Source: CAZPMT01 sp964587655
Lineage (GTDB): Bacteria > Hydrogenedentota > Hydrogenedentia > Hydrogenedentales > SLHB01
Direction: 5' to 3'
Assembly: GCA_964587655.1 (NCBI GenBank)
Contig: CAZPMT010000010.1
Span: 1-64,000 of the forward strand
Length of the DNA stretch: 64,000 bases
In this document: one piece after another, positions 1 through 7,786 of the stretch
Numbering within the stretch: the first letter of the stretch is position 1
Layout of the letters: each line of letters opens with the position of its first letter
Notes under the pieces: model-generated
The model's database searches: none
What the model was told of the DNA's origin: nothing
The model's input: only the letters and a program-made list of their open reading frames with translations
Translations under genes and position numbers: made by a program

Positions 1-13
1 TTACTGGCCGCGA

Positions 14-1189
14 TCAGCCGAATTCACGAAGTGGCCGCGCCCGAAATATGCATTGGACAATCCGATCTGCAAACTTGGCATAATGGAGAATGTATCGTTC
101 GAAGTTCTCGTACTCTTCCTCGGCGTGGCTAAAAGCCTGATGCGGGGTATAGCCGCGCTCCTTGACATCCAGGAGGAACCTGAGTTCCTTGGCCACGGGA
201 GGGGATGCATACAGGAATATCCTACGGTTTACACGCGGCAGGATTGCCGGGTGGAAGGAGTGAATACCGTCCAGGATCAGAACACGTGCTGGCATAACAG
301 TCGTTTCCTCTGTTCGATGCTTCCCGGTGAGATGGTCGTAAGCCCGGTAGGACACGGGAACACCTTTTGACAGAGCGCGTATTGCGTCCACATTATGGGC
401 CAGAGGATCATAACCGCTCAGATTCCGTGAATACCTTTCTGCACGCTCAAACATGAAAGAATCGAGCGGAAGCCAAGCCGCCGAAATACTGGAATCCGAG
501 TCGCGAATTCGTTCGGCGAGAAGCTTTGCTGTTGTCGTCTTGCCTAGCCCTGCTGCGCCGTTAACTGCTACGAGGAACATCCCACTACGTCCGGGAATCA
601 ACGACACTACCTCGGCAGCAAGTTCCGCGACAACGGAGGTGTTGTCAGTGAGGCCATCCGTAGAAACGAGTCGAGAGAAGGCCTTGGTTCGATTTAGCTC
701 TTCGCCAAGAAGATCCAGCGTCTGCCTAATACTCCCAGTCAGGTCGAAGAAGTCACGGCCGGCAGATTGAACGAGGTTCGTAGGGCCGATCCCTCCATCG
801 AGCAGTTTTCTGCCAAGATCCTGCAGATCGTACCCCAGAAGCCTCAAACCCTCTCTATCATTACTGTAACGAAGCGTGAATTCGCCTTGGACATCAAAAG
901 GCAGGTTTTCAGGGTCCTGGGAAATCACAATCGTCTTGTTCCCGATGGCATGGCCTATTCCGAGTTCATAGTACACGTTCGGATTCGGTTCGGTCAGATC
1001 CGCTATGATAAGTTGTGAGTCGATGATCTCACGCACAATCCGGGACGGTATGTTTCCGGGGGAGGTTGTGTCGTCGACCCTGACGCTCTCCAAGCCCAGT
1101 GCATCAACAGCGGGCTTGATCGCAGATCGGTAAACCAAATCGAAGTCTGGCTTAAAACTCATTATTACGAAACATTTCGGAGTCTTCAT
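14..1189 (-). CDS. Nucleoside deoxyribosyltransferase-like (TIR-like) domain fused to a uridine-kinase-family kinase
   Basis: 391 aa, two domains. Residues 1-100 match the nucleoside 2-deoxyribosyltransferase/TIR-like fold: start KCFVIMSF, then DSQLIIADLTEPNPNVYYELG, where the acidic residues and the final Glu resemble the NDT active-site region. Residues about 205-385 are a P-loop kinase of the uridine kinase/phosphoribulokinase family: Walker A GAAGLGKTTTAK, a DSFMFERAERY substrate loop, and LILDGIHSFHP as the Walker B-like strand. The middle (about 105-200) is a linker I cannot assign. Known members of these families cleave N-glycosidic bonds and phosphorylate nucleosides, so nucleotide salvage or a nucleotide-targeting defence role are both possible. 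It has no obvious partner here, but the left window edge hides what follows. The start gives an intact first beta strand; the ribosome binding site is weak. Confidence 0.75.
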   Translation of the reverse strand: MKTPKCFVIMSFKPDFDLVYRSAIKPAVDALGLESVRVDDTTSPGNIPSRIVREIIDSQLIIADLTEPNPNVYYELGIGHAIGNKTIVISQDPENLPFDVQGEFTLRYSNDREGLRLLGYDLQDLGRKLLDGGIGPTNLVQSAGRDFFDLTGSIRQTLDLLGEELNRTKAFSRLVSTDGLTDNTSVVAELAAEVVSLIPGRSGMFLVAVNGAAGLGKTTTAKLLAERIRDSDSSISAAWLPLDSFMFERAERYSRNLSGYDPLAHNVDAIRALSKGVPVSYRAYDHLTGKHRTEETTVMPARVLILDGIHSFHPAILPRVNRRIFLYASPPVAKELRFLLDVKERGYTPHQAFSHAEEEYENFERYILHYAKFADRIVQCIFRARPLREFG

Positions 1190-1647
1190 GGAACAGACAT
1201 CTATGTAAATCAGTGATGGCTAATACAATGATTCGAATTTCCTGCGGCTCGTCCACTACTTTGGTGTGGCGACAATAAGACAGCGGAATGACCAGAGTTA
1301 GATTGCGTCTCGCAATCTGATTCCTCCATCGAACCAACCTTGGCACACTCTATCACGATCGCCCGGTACGGTCAAGGCCTTGGGAATCGCAGGGAGTCAA
1401 TTGCGAAATCGGTTACCCACGACATCGTGGCTCGTTTCGCGAACACCGTTTTCTTCGGAAGAAGCCGTGTACCGAATTGGGCCACGATGTCTCTCTTACG
1501 CCCTCCGGAAGACAACTTCCAATCCAAGCGCACCTGTCTCACTTGCAGTTAGAATACGGGGAGGGCGGTGTTTCTGGATAGAAGGGCGTTGCGCTACAAT
1601 CTACGTGTCGAGCGTTTTCGCGATGTCTATGACGAGGGAAGGGCAAG
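1190..1647. other. Gene-free stretch upstream of the hicBA remnant
   Basis: About 460 bases between two outward-reading units. Short open frames occur on both strands, but none has a convincing ribosome binding site or a recognisable domain. It must contain the leftward promoter of the fusion kinase and the rightward promoter of the hicB remnant; I could not pick a clear -35/-10 pair for either. Confidence 0.5.
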
Positions 1648-1890
1648 ATGTTAAGACAGTATGTCCAAACGGCGATGACTAAAGCCCACTACGAGATTCT
1701 CGAAGACGATGGAGGGTTTCTTGGGACAGTGCCGGGTTTTCAGGGGGTCTACCCGAATGCCCGGACACTCGAAGCGTGAAGGGAGGAGTTGGAGGAGGTC
1801 ATCGAGGAGTGGATATTCCTTCGTGTCTCACGAGGGCTTTCCGTGCTGGTCATTGAGGGTATCCAGCTTGTCGTGAAGGAAGTGGTCTGA
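1648..1890 (+). pseudogene. hicB: hicB antitoxin pseudogene with an internal TGA
   Basis: Reading from ATG 1648 gives 80 codons that match small HicB-family antitoxins from end to end: MLRQYVQTAMTKAHYEILED, then GFLGTVPGFQGVYPNARTLEA, then REELEEVIEEWIFLRVSRGL, ending in GIQLVVKEVV. Codon 44 (1777-1779) is TGA. Relatives that I recall have Cys at this place (EACREEL), so a single TGC/TGT to TGA change explains it. A good Shine-Dalgarno (GAGGGAAGGG) precedes the ATG. The stop at 1888-1890 overlaps the ATG of the hicA remnant, the usual coupling. Because hicA is also broken, decay is more likely than stop-codon recoding or selenocysteine. Confidence 0.8.
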
Positions 1891-1958
1891 TGCCCCCGTT
1901 TGGCCCGGTGAACCGCCGGGACCTGATTCGTTACTCGGGGCGAACTCACCATTCGTAG
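1890..1958 (+). pseudogene. hicA: hicA toxin remnant, N-terminal 22 codons only
   Basis: ATG 1890 overlaps the hicB stop (TGATG). The peptide MPPFGPVNRRDLIRY matches the start of small HicA mRNA-interferase toxins. Similarity stops at about codon 15, and a TAG follows at 1956. The region that should carry the GGKHQ active-site segment is absent. The break coincides with the left end of a small palindromic element (1952-2015), which may have replaced or displaced the rest of the gene. Confidence 0.7.
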
Positions 1959-2015
1959 TTCACCCTTTAGGGTGGATTCGGCAGGCAGATCCCCGGCTGA
2001 AGCCGGTACTACGAA
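1952..2015. repeat. Small palindromic element with 8-bp inverted ends
   Basis: TTCGTAGT at 1952-1959 is matched in inverse by ACTACGAA at 2008-2015. Inside are two further hairpins, ACCCTTTAGGGT and CCGGCTGAAGCCGG. The 64-bp size and nested palindromes are typical of REP/MITE-like intergenic elements. It lies exactly where hicA loses similarity to its family. Confidence 0.6.
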
Positions 2016-2061
2016 CAGTCCAAACAGTCGCATTTTCGAGGCGGCACGGGAGACGCGAAGC

Positions 2062-3378
2062 CTATTTCCCCTGAAGCCGAATGCGCAGGCGGTTCTCGCC
2101 TGTGGCCAGGTCATAGCGGAGGAACAACAACTCGCGTGACATCATTTTTCCTTCGATGAGACCGGGCGCGTCGTTAATCTGGTAGAGGGCGTAGTCGTCC
2201 CAGAGGGCGAGGCCGTATGGCATTGGGCGAGGCGCTTTGACGATGATCTCGATTTCGCGGCTCCAACCGTACTGCGTGTTGTGGACGAGCCTGGCATAGG
2301 GTATGTTGGGTTCGGCGAAGTATTCGCCGGAAGCCCATGGCCGCGCGTAGTTGCGGATGCATACGGGTTCAACCTTGCCCTCGATGAACATCATCTGCGC
2401 GCCCCGGTCGTAATGGAGGAACGTTTTGGGCCACGGTCCGATGGGGGTGCTCCAGGCATAGTCGGGATTCGGACGCGGCGTCAGGGCGTCTTCCCAGAGC
2501 ATGTACGAGGACGCGGTGCGGTCGTATCGCTCTCGATAGAGGCGCGCCGCTTCCGGGAGCGTCATCATTCGGGCGGATCCCTTGATGTGTTTGACGAACT
2601 CATCGAGCATCACCGCCGCCTCGCGAATATCCTCCGGCGTATAGCATTGGCAGAGGTCCGACCTTTCCATCTCGTGCGCTTCCTGATGCTGCAACAGGAA
2701 CACGGTGTCGTTGTAACGCACATTGCGGAGATAGTTGCCGGCCATGCCCTTCCAGTAATCGATGTTCTCCCATGAACAGATGCCGCCGCGCGCCACGTCG
2801 TTCGGGTCGGTAGAGTACAGACATGGATTCCCGGAATGGAAACTCTTGAGCAGGTCTCGCGCGGTCCACTCCATCCCGATCACACCACGGCCCGCCGCGG
2901 CGGGCGCCGGGCGAAGCCGTTGCGAGCGATCCATGTAGTAGAATCCCCATGGGCAGCCCCGGTCCGTGATCCGATCCACCTCGATCTGCTCCCAGCAGAA
3001 CCCCCACAACCCTTCAAAGCCCGTGTCTTCGAGGACCGCCGCGATCTCGGGGTCAGTGTGGCCGCTCGCCGCGATCGTCAATGCCGCCCACGGCAACGCC
3101 TTCGCAACGGCGTCCCGCGCAGCCGTCATCGCCGCCTTCTTCTCGTCGAAGGAGCCTTTGAGGGCCGGGGTATGCACCGCTATATCATCTCCAAATGACT
3201 CATGCCAGCGCGTCAGTGTTTCGGCGGCAATCGCGGCGGACTCGGGACTGACGATCCAGGTGATCTTGACGCCGTGCGGATGCAAGGTATCCGCCAGCAG
3301 CCGCATTCCATCCAGGCAAGTGACTCCGTTCTGATGACGCGAGGCATAACTTGCGAACATGTAAATCATCTCACCCAC
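2062..3378 (-). CDS. Predicted polysaccharide deacetylase-like/barrel-fold hypothetical protein
   Basis: The open frame extends to an ATG at 3441, but a TATAAT overlaps that ATG, which suggests it is a promoter -10. I prefer GTG 3378, which has GGAGGGAG six bases upstream (438 aa; MIYMF follows three codons later). ATG 3405 is the alternative. The N-terminal 290 residues look like a NodB-type or TIM-like barrel: TWIVSPES, an internal ASGHTDPE segment, and FLLQHQEAHEME, which has His/Glu residues that could bind metal. The C-terminal 150 residues look beta-rich. There is no signal peptide. Similar unnamed proteins occur in Planctomycetes and Bacteroidetes sugar loci; the assignment is by overall appearance only. 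Confidence 0.5.
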   Translation of the reverse strand: MGEMIYMFASYASRHQNGVTCLDGMRLLADTLHPHGVKITWIVSPESAAIAAETLTRWHESFGDDIAVHTPALKGSFDEKKAAMTAARDAVAKALPWAALTIAASGHTDPEIAAVLEDTGFEGLWGFCWEQIEVDRITDRGCPWGFYYMDRSQRLRPAPAAAGRGVIGMEWTARDLLKSFHSGNPCLYSTDPNDVARGGICSWENIDYWKGMAGNYLRNVRYNDTVFLLQHQEAHEMERSDLCQCYTPEDIREAAVMLDEFVKHIKGSARMMTLPEAARLYRERYDRTASSYMLWEDALTPRPNPDYAWSTPIGPWPKTFLHYDRGAQMMFIEGKVEPVCIRNYARPWASGEYFAEPNIPYARLVHNTQYGWSREIEIIVKAPRPMPYGLALWDDYALYQINDAPGLIEGKMMSRELLFLRYDLATGENRLRIRLQGK

Positions 3379-3474
3379 TGAGATCTCCCTCCAATTGCGG
3401 ATCATGCCGGCGTATTTGATTGGCCGGTCTCGATTGGGCATTATAACCGAATTGGCAAAGGTGGTGAGCCCTAA

Positions 3475-3822
3475 ATGAGAACGCTTGAGGAAGCAGGTAC
3501 AGTAACAGAGGAAGCGCGAGACGTTCTCGCGGATTTGAAGCGTATCGTGCTTGAAGTATGCCCTTCCGCCACGATTCTTCTGTATGGGAGCGTTTCGAGG
3601 GGAACCCAGACCTCAGAATCGGATTACGATTTTCTGGTCCTGACGGAACGCCCCCTTTCAAGGGCCGAAGATAAGGAACTGGGGGGAAGGATCTATGAAC
3701 TCGAACTGGAGCGGAGCACTATCCTGATGCCAATTTGCGTTTCGAGAGAACAATGGGAATCGCTCCTCTGGCGCGGCTCGCCGCTGTATAAAGAGATCCA
3801 GAGGGACGGAGTAATGCTATGA
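3475..3822 (+). CDS. MNT-type nucleotidyltransferase, antitoxin of an MNT-HEPN pair
   Basis: 115 aa. The minimal nucleotidyltransferase signature is present: LLYGSVSRGTQTSESDYD, i.e. GS-x-x-RG-x(n)-D-x-D. Known MNT antitoxins AMPylate or otherwise neutralise the HEPN ribonuclease partner. The stop overlaps the ATG of the HEPN gene by four bases (ATGA at 3819), the standard coupling. AAGGTGG lies nine bases before the ATG. A close paralogue sits at 6538. Confidence 0.85.
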   Translation: MRTLEEAGTVTEEARDVLADLKRIVLEVCPSATILLYGSVSRGTQTSESDYDFLVLTERPLSRAEDKELGGRIYELELERSTILMPICVSREQWESLLWRGSPLYKEIQRDGVML

Positions 3823-4223
3823 AGCCGGAGGATGTGGTGTACATCCGCTATAGGCTTGTCCTGGCTCGCGAGACCCTCGAAGATGCGCAATTGATCTTTG
3901 GTCGCGGCCATCTTCACAGCGTTGTGAACCGCCTCTACTATGCATGCTTCTATGTCGCCGAGGCCATGCTTGGGACGGAAAGCATGTACTCGACGAAGCA
4001 TAGGGGAGTTCTCTCCCTGTTCGACATGCACTGGACCAAGACGGGCAGAATGCCGGCCGAAATGAGCGCTTTCTACCATGAGATCTTCAGGCAAAGACAG
4101 GAAGGTGACTATGCCGCCTTGAAGAGCTTCGATCCGGGAAAGGTCGAAAGCTGGCTGCACAACGCGGAGTCATTCGTTGATCTGGGAACCGAGATTGTGG
4201 AAAAGGCATTGTCCGGCCAATAG
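3819..4223 (+). CDS. HEPN domain protein (UPF0332 type), probable toxin
   Basis: 134 aa, all alpha-helical. It carries the hallmarks of this HEPN subfamily: VVNRLYYACFYVAEAML in helix 2, KHRGVLSLF, and the RQEGDYA motif near residue 95, whose Arg and Asp-Tyr are conserved in the family. Full length for the family and intact, translationally coupled to the upstream MNT gene. HEPN proteins are usually ribonucleases, but this subfamily lacks a clear Rx4-6H motif here, so catalysis is not shown. Confidence 0.85.
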   Translation: MKPEDVVYIRYRLVLARETLEDAQLIFGRGHLHSVVNRLYYACFYVAEAMLGTESMYSTKHRGVLSLFDMHWTKTGRMPAEMSAFYHEIFRQRQEGDYAALKSFDPGKVESWLHNAESFVDLGTEIVEKALSGQ

Positions 4224-4293
4224 CGAGTTGCTGACAACAGGAAACGCTGTGTGCTCGTTAGTCCGAGGGCCACAAAGAAAGGAAGCGTGAGCC

Positions 4294-5622
4294 ATGCGAG
4301 AGAACGGAAACTGCGTCGGTGAGGTGGGCAGAAGGCAATTCCTCAAGAGCACATTGGCAGCAGCAACAGGCGCTGTGGCGTTTCCCTACATCATTCCGTC
4401 CTCGGCGCGGGGCGCGGATGGCGCGGTGGCGCCGAGCAATCGTGTCGTGCTTGGGTCCATCGGGGTGGGCAGCCAGGGCACGGGAAACATGAGGAACTTC
4501 CTCGGGCAGCCTGATGTTCAGTTGGTTTGCGTTTGCGACGTGGACCGTTCGCACCGGCTCGAAGCCAAGCGCCTTGTGGATGCGAAGTATTCCAACAGTG
4601 ACTGCAAGGATTACGCCGATTTCCGCGAACTGCTTGCGCGGACGGATCTGGATGCGGTGTCGATTGCGTTGCCCGACCACTGGCATTCGATCCCGGCCAT
4701 TGCCGCTGCGCGGGCCGGGTTGGATATCTACGCGGAGAAACCGCTCTCGTTGACCATCGTCGAGGGGCGCGCAATGTGCGATGCCGTCCATAAGCACGGC
4801 GTCGTGTGGCAGACGGGAAGCTGGCAGCGTTCCAAGAGCCATTTCCGGTTCGCTTGCGAACTAGTCCGGAACGGCCGGATCGGCAAGGTGCATACGGTGC
4901 GCGTTGGACTGCCTACGGGACCGTCGATCGAACCGCAGCCCGCGATGCCGATCCCGGACGGGTTCGACTACGACTTCTGGCTCGGACCGGCTCCGGCGGC
5001 TCCGTACACTGAGAAGCGTTGCCACTGGAACTTCCGCTGGATTCTCGACTATTCCGGCGGGCAACTGACCGACTGGGCGGCGCACCACTGCGACATCGCG
5101 AACTGGGGCATGGGCACGGAGTATACGGGCCCCTCGGAGGTGGAAGGCGTCGGCGAGTATCCGCGCGACGGCCTGTACAACGCCGCGACGAACTACCGGT
5201 TCGAGTGCAAATACGCGCCGGGAGCGTCGCCGGTCGCGCCCGATGGTTTCACAATGGTCGTATCCAATAAGGAAAGGGGCGGGGCCAAGTGGGAAGGCAC
5301 GGATGGTTGGGTCTGGGTGGACCGAGGCGGCATCGACGCTAGTCCCAAAACACTCCTCGATTCCAAGATCGGCCCCGACGAAGTGCACCTGTACGACAGT
5401 AAGGACCATATGCGGAACTTCCTCGATTGCAGAAAGACGCGGGCTTTGACGATCACACCGATTGAGGTGGCCCACCGGGCCATCACTATCGCGCACTTGG
5501 GCAATATCGCGATGCAGCTTCAGCGGAAGGTCAAGTGGGACCCGAAGACGGAGCAGATCCTCGATGACGCGGAGGCGTCGCGCAAGTTGCGCAGGACAAT
5601 GCGCGGGTCTTGGCATGTTTAG
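4294..5622 (+). CDS. Tat-exported Gfo/Idh/MocA oxidoreductase (copy 1)
   Basis: 442 aa. A twin-arginine signal (GRRQFLKSTLAAATGAVAF, cleavage near SSARGAD) is followed by a Rossmann domain (GSIGVGSQGTGNM) and the EKP motif in DIYAEKPLSL, whose Lys is the usual catalytic/cofactor residue. The C-terminal alpha/beta dehydrogenase domain contains DWAAHHCDIANWGMG, typical of the planctomycete exported subfamily. Expected role: NAD(P)-dependent oxidation or reduction of a sugar outside the cytoplasm, with the cofactor carried through the Tat pore. AAGGAAG is eight bases before the ATG. It heads a pair with the ThuA gene 27 bases downstream. Confidence 0.9.
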   Translation: MRENGNCVGEVGRRQFLKSTLAAATGAVAFPYIIPSSARGADGAVAPSNRVVLGSIGVGSQGTGNMRNFLGQPDVQLVCVCDVDRSHRLEAKRLVDAKYSNSDCKDYADFRELLARTDLDAVSIALPDHWHSIPAIAAARAGLDIYAEKPLSLTIVEGRAMCDAVHKHGVVWQTGSWQRSKSHFRFACELVRNGRIGKVHTVRVGLPTGPSIEPQPAMPIPDGFDYDFWLGPAPAAPYTEKRCHWNFRWILDYSGGQLTDWAAHHCDIANWGMGTEYTGPSEVEGVGEYPRDGLYNAATNYRFECKYAPGASPVAPDGFTMVVSNKERGGAKWEGTDGWVWVDRGGIDASPKTLLDSKIGPDEVHLYDSKDHMRNFLDCRKTRALTITPIEVAHRAITIAHLGNIAMQLQRKVKWDPKTEQILDDAEASRKLRRTMRGSWHV

Positions 5623-5649
5623 GCTGTAGGTTGGAGGAGGGTGGTTGCA

Positions 5650-6381
5650 ATGAAGACTTGTCTGCTTGTCTTGGTGGCGGCGTTCGTGTTTCTCACATCG
5701 ACCGGGGCCTGGGCGGAAACGAAACTTAGGGTTGCCGTCGTTACAGGGGGTCATGGTTTCTCGGAGAAACCGTTCCTCGCTCTGTTTGAAGGCCATGAGG
5801 GGATCGAATTCACTCAGGTCGCGCTCAAGGACGACAGCGAGCTGTTCGAGGATATCAGCGCCTGGCCCTACGACGTGCTTGTGCTCTACAACATGAGCCA
5901 GAAGATCTCGGAGAAGCGGCAGCAGAACTTCTTGAAGCTGCTCGAGCGCGGGGTGGGCGTTGTTGCGCTCCACCACACGATTGCGGCCTATTCGGAGTGG
6001 CCCGAGTTCCGCAAGATCATCGGCGCGCGGTATTTCCTGAACGACGTTTCCGAGAACGGGGTGACGTACCCGAAGTCGCAGTATGAGCACGGCGTCGACT
6101 ACAAGATTCACATTGCCGACAAGTCGCATCCCATTACTCAAGGAGTCACCGACTTCAGCGTCAATGACGAGACGTACAAGGGCTATCTAGTCGATCCGGA
6201 CAACCACATTCTTCTCACGACGGACAATCCAAAATGCCAGAAGGAGATCGGCTGGGCGCGAACGTATCTGAAGGCCAGGGTCTGCTTCATACAGATGGGT
6301 CACGGCGACAGCATCTTTTCGGACGCGAGCTACCGCCGTCTGCTCTCGCAGGCCATCCGGTGGACAGCACAGAAGCCGTGA
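5650..6381 (+). CDS. ThuA-domain protein, secreted
   Basis: 243 aa with a Sec signal peptide (MKTCLLVLVAAFVF...GAWA). The ThuA/glutamine-amidotransferase-like fold is shown by LRVAVVTGGHGF, YDVLVLYNMSQKIS, GVGVVALHHTIAAYSEWPEF, ITQGVTDFSVNDETYKG and VCFIQMGHGDSIF. ThuA proteins occur with Gfo/Idh enzymes in trehalose and other sugar loci; their chemistry is unresolved. GTG 5641 is in frame but sits directly on the Shine-Dalgarno GGAGGAGG (5633-5640), so ATG 5650 is the start. Likely co-transcribed with the upstream oxidoreductase. Confidence 0.88.
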   Translation: MKTCLLVLVAAFVFLTSTGAWAETKLRVAVVTGGHGFSEKPFLALFEGHEGIEFTQVALKDDSELFEDISAWPYDVLVLYNMSQKISEKRQQNFLKLLERGVGVVALHHTIAAYSEWPEFRKIIGARYFLNDVSENGVTYPKSQYEHGVDYKIHIADKSHPITQGVTDFSVNDETYKGYLVDPDNHILLTTDNPKCQKEIGWARTYLKARVCFIQMGHGDSIFSDASYRRLLSQAIRWTAQKP

Positions 6382-6537
6382 CGCACGGGTGATGCGGGTG
6401 CTCCAGTGCATCTTTCAGTTGTACGAGGGCCATTGCAGGCTGCATACTCGTGAGGTAGACTGTGGACTGGTTAGCGTGCTGTTCGATTCCCGATAGCGGC
6501 GCTTTCTCTTGAGACGTTCGTGACTTGGTGGCAAATC

Positions 6538-6885
6538 ATGAAAACGATTGATGAGGTCGAGATACTCAACGCGTCGGATGAGGCTTTGCTCGATACCGTC
6601 AAGGAGGTCATACTCAAACACCTCCCGATGGCCAAGGTTGTGCTTTACGGGAGTGTCGCCAGAGGAACCCAACACGAAGATTCCGATTATGATCTGTTCG
6701 TTCTGACTGATCGCGATCTGTCCATGGCTGAAGAAAGAGCGATTGGGGACGACATCTACGAGATTGAACTTGAGCGCGACGTGCTTTTCTCGACAATCTT
6801 CTGCTCGCAGGATCGATGGAAGACGCCTGTCTTTCACGGTTCGCCCCTGCGCAAGGAGATTGAGGAAGACGGGATCATCCTTTGA
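6538..6885 (+). CDS. MNT-type nucleotidyltransferase with a broken HEPN partner
   Basis: About 115 aa, paralogous to the protein at 3475. It has VVLYGSVARGTQHEDSDYD, and the C-terminal FHGSPLRKEIEEDGIIL parallels WRGSPLYKEIQRDGVML of the first copy. ATG 6538 is chosen because the match to the paralogue begins just after it; an in-frame GTG at 6520 is possible. The HEPN gene that should overlap its stop survives only as a short remnant, so this may be an orphan antitoxin. Confidence 0.85.
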   Translation: MKTIDEVEILNASDEALLDTVKEVILKHLPMAKVVLYGSVARGTQHEDSDYDLFVLTDRDLSMAEERAIGDDIYEIELERDVLFSTIFCSQDRWKTPVFHGSPLRKEIEEDGIIL

Positions 6886-7001
6886 TTGCGGAGGACGCTG
6901 ACTACCTACGCTTTCGTGGAAGCAGGGCTGTGACAGCCCTTCTGATTTCGTTTCAACACCGGATTAAATCTGCTTCAATTCGCGCCGGAATGTCAAAGTA
7001 G
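6882..7001 (+). pseudogene. HEPN partner remnant
   Basis: A TTG at 6882 overlaps the MNT stop in the same arrangement as the intact pair. It reads IAEDADYLRFRGSRA, which matches KPEDVVYIRYRLVLA at the start of the intact HEPN protein at 3819. After about 16 codons similarity ends and the frame closes at 6999. The rest of the toxin (about 115 codons) is missing and the next gene begins within 90 bases, so this looks like a deletion. Confidence 0.6.
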
Positions 7002-7087
7002 GATTGATTCGAGACCGAGATCGGACTACAACAAGAATTCAGAGTACTGTTGCGCTAACGCACAGCCAAGAGGGAGGGACCGTAAAC

Positions 7088-7609
7088 GTGGGACTCCTCA
7101 AACTCATAGTCTTCATAGTCTTGCCCGCAGTGGCCATAATTGCGGCGATCTCAATCGCAGTTTGCAGAGCTATTCGAATCCAGCCCGGCCAGGACATCGA
7201 AACTGAAACGGCGAAGCGTGACGGGCGAATCCATTCCCTGAGCAAGGTGCTGGCATTCACAGCGGCCGTGCTTCCAACAGTTGCGCAGACATCGCGATTT
7301 GAGCCCTGGCTAACTCTGTCTTCAGTCCTGTTTCCGTTTGCGTTCCTATCCTTCTTCCTTGCGCCACTGTTGATTGTCTGGGGAGTTGCCTTCACACTCC
7401 ATCTCCGGCTGAAAAGAGGAAGAGAGGTTCAAGAGGTTTCGCCCAAACCATCTTTCCTTGTGTTTGTGGTCTCCGTTCCTCTTTGGCTCTTCTCCGGATA
7501 CACGTATACTTTGCTTCCGCTGTTTATGGGCGACGTTGTCATGGAATCCGGGATACATCGCACCTGGATGGACGGATGTGTCGACTGGCTGCTGCGAGCC
7601 GATTTGTAG
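7088..7609 (+). CDS. Hypothetical membrane protein
   Basis: 173 aa from GTG 7088, which has AGGGAGGG about nine bases upstream; the longer open frame from 7004 adds a polar, unlikely extension. Predicted membrane segments: about 4-25 (LIVFIVLPAVAIIAAISIAV), about 55-70 (weak), 80-105 (VLFPFAFLSFFLAPLLIVWGVAF) and 122-145 (FLVFVVSVPLWLFSGYTYTLL). I recognise no family. It lies between a decayed toxin-antitoxin locus and a Gfo/Idh gene. Function unknown. Confidence 0.55.
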   Translation: MGLLKLIVFIVLPAVAIIAAISIAVCRAIRIQPGQDIETETAKRDGRIHSLSKVLAFTAAVLPTVAQTSRFEPWLTLSSVLFPFAFLSFFLAPLLIVWGVAFTLHLRLKRGREVQEVSPKPSFLVFVVSVPLWLFSGYTYTLLPLFMGDVVMESGIHRTWMDGCVDWLLRADL

Positions 7610-7786
7610 GGCGGGTCAGTCGCTGTTGGGCCAAGTCAGAACAGCGGCAGAGGCAACTCTGTTCCTTGACGAGATATTGGGCTACGTTGAGAAGCACCTC
7701 GATAACAACCCGGTGTCTAACGGGCTTGGCGTTCAGTGAAATACCCAAGGAGTCGGGCTTTATTCGGTTCGGAAAGGCGCAAAGAC

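Noticed and set aside
4861..6141. 426-codon minus-strand frame opposite Gfo copy 1 and ThuA
   Set aside because: It crosses two well-supported genes and has no start signal or domain.
7610..7739. C-terminal continuation of the membrane protein through a frameshift (TLFLDEILGYVEKHLDNN)
   Set aside because: The peptide looks protein-like, but without a recognised family there is no way to show that it belongs to the upstream gene.
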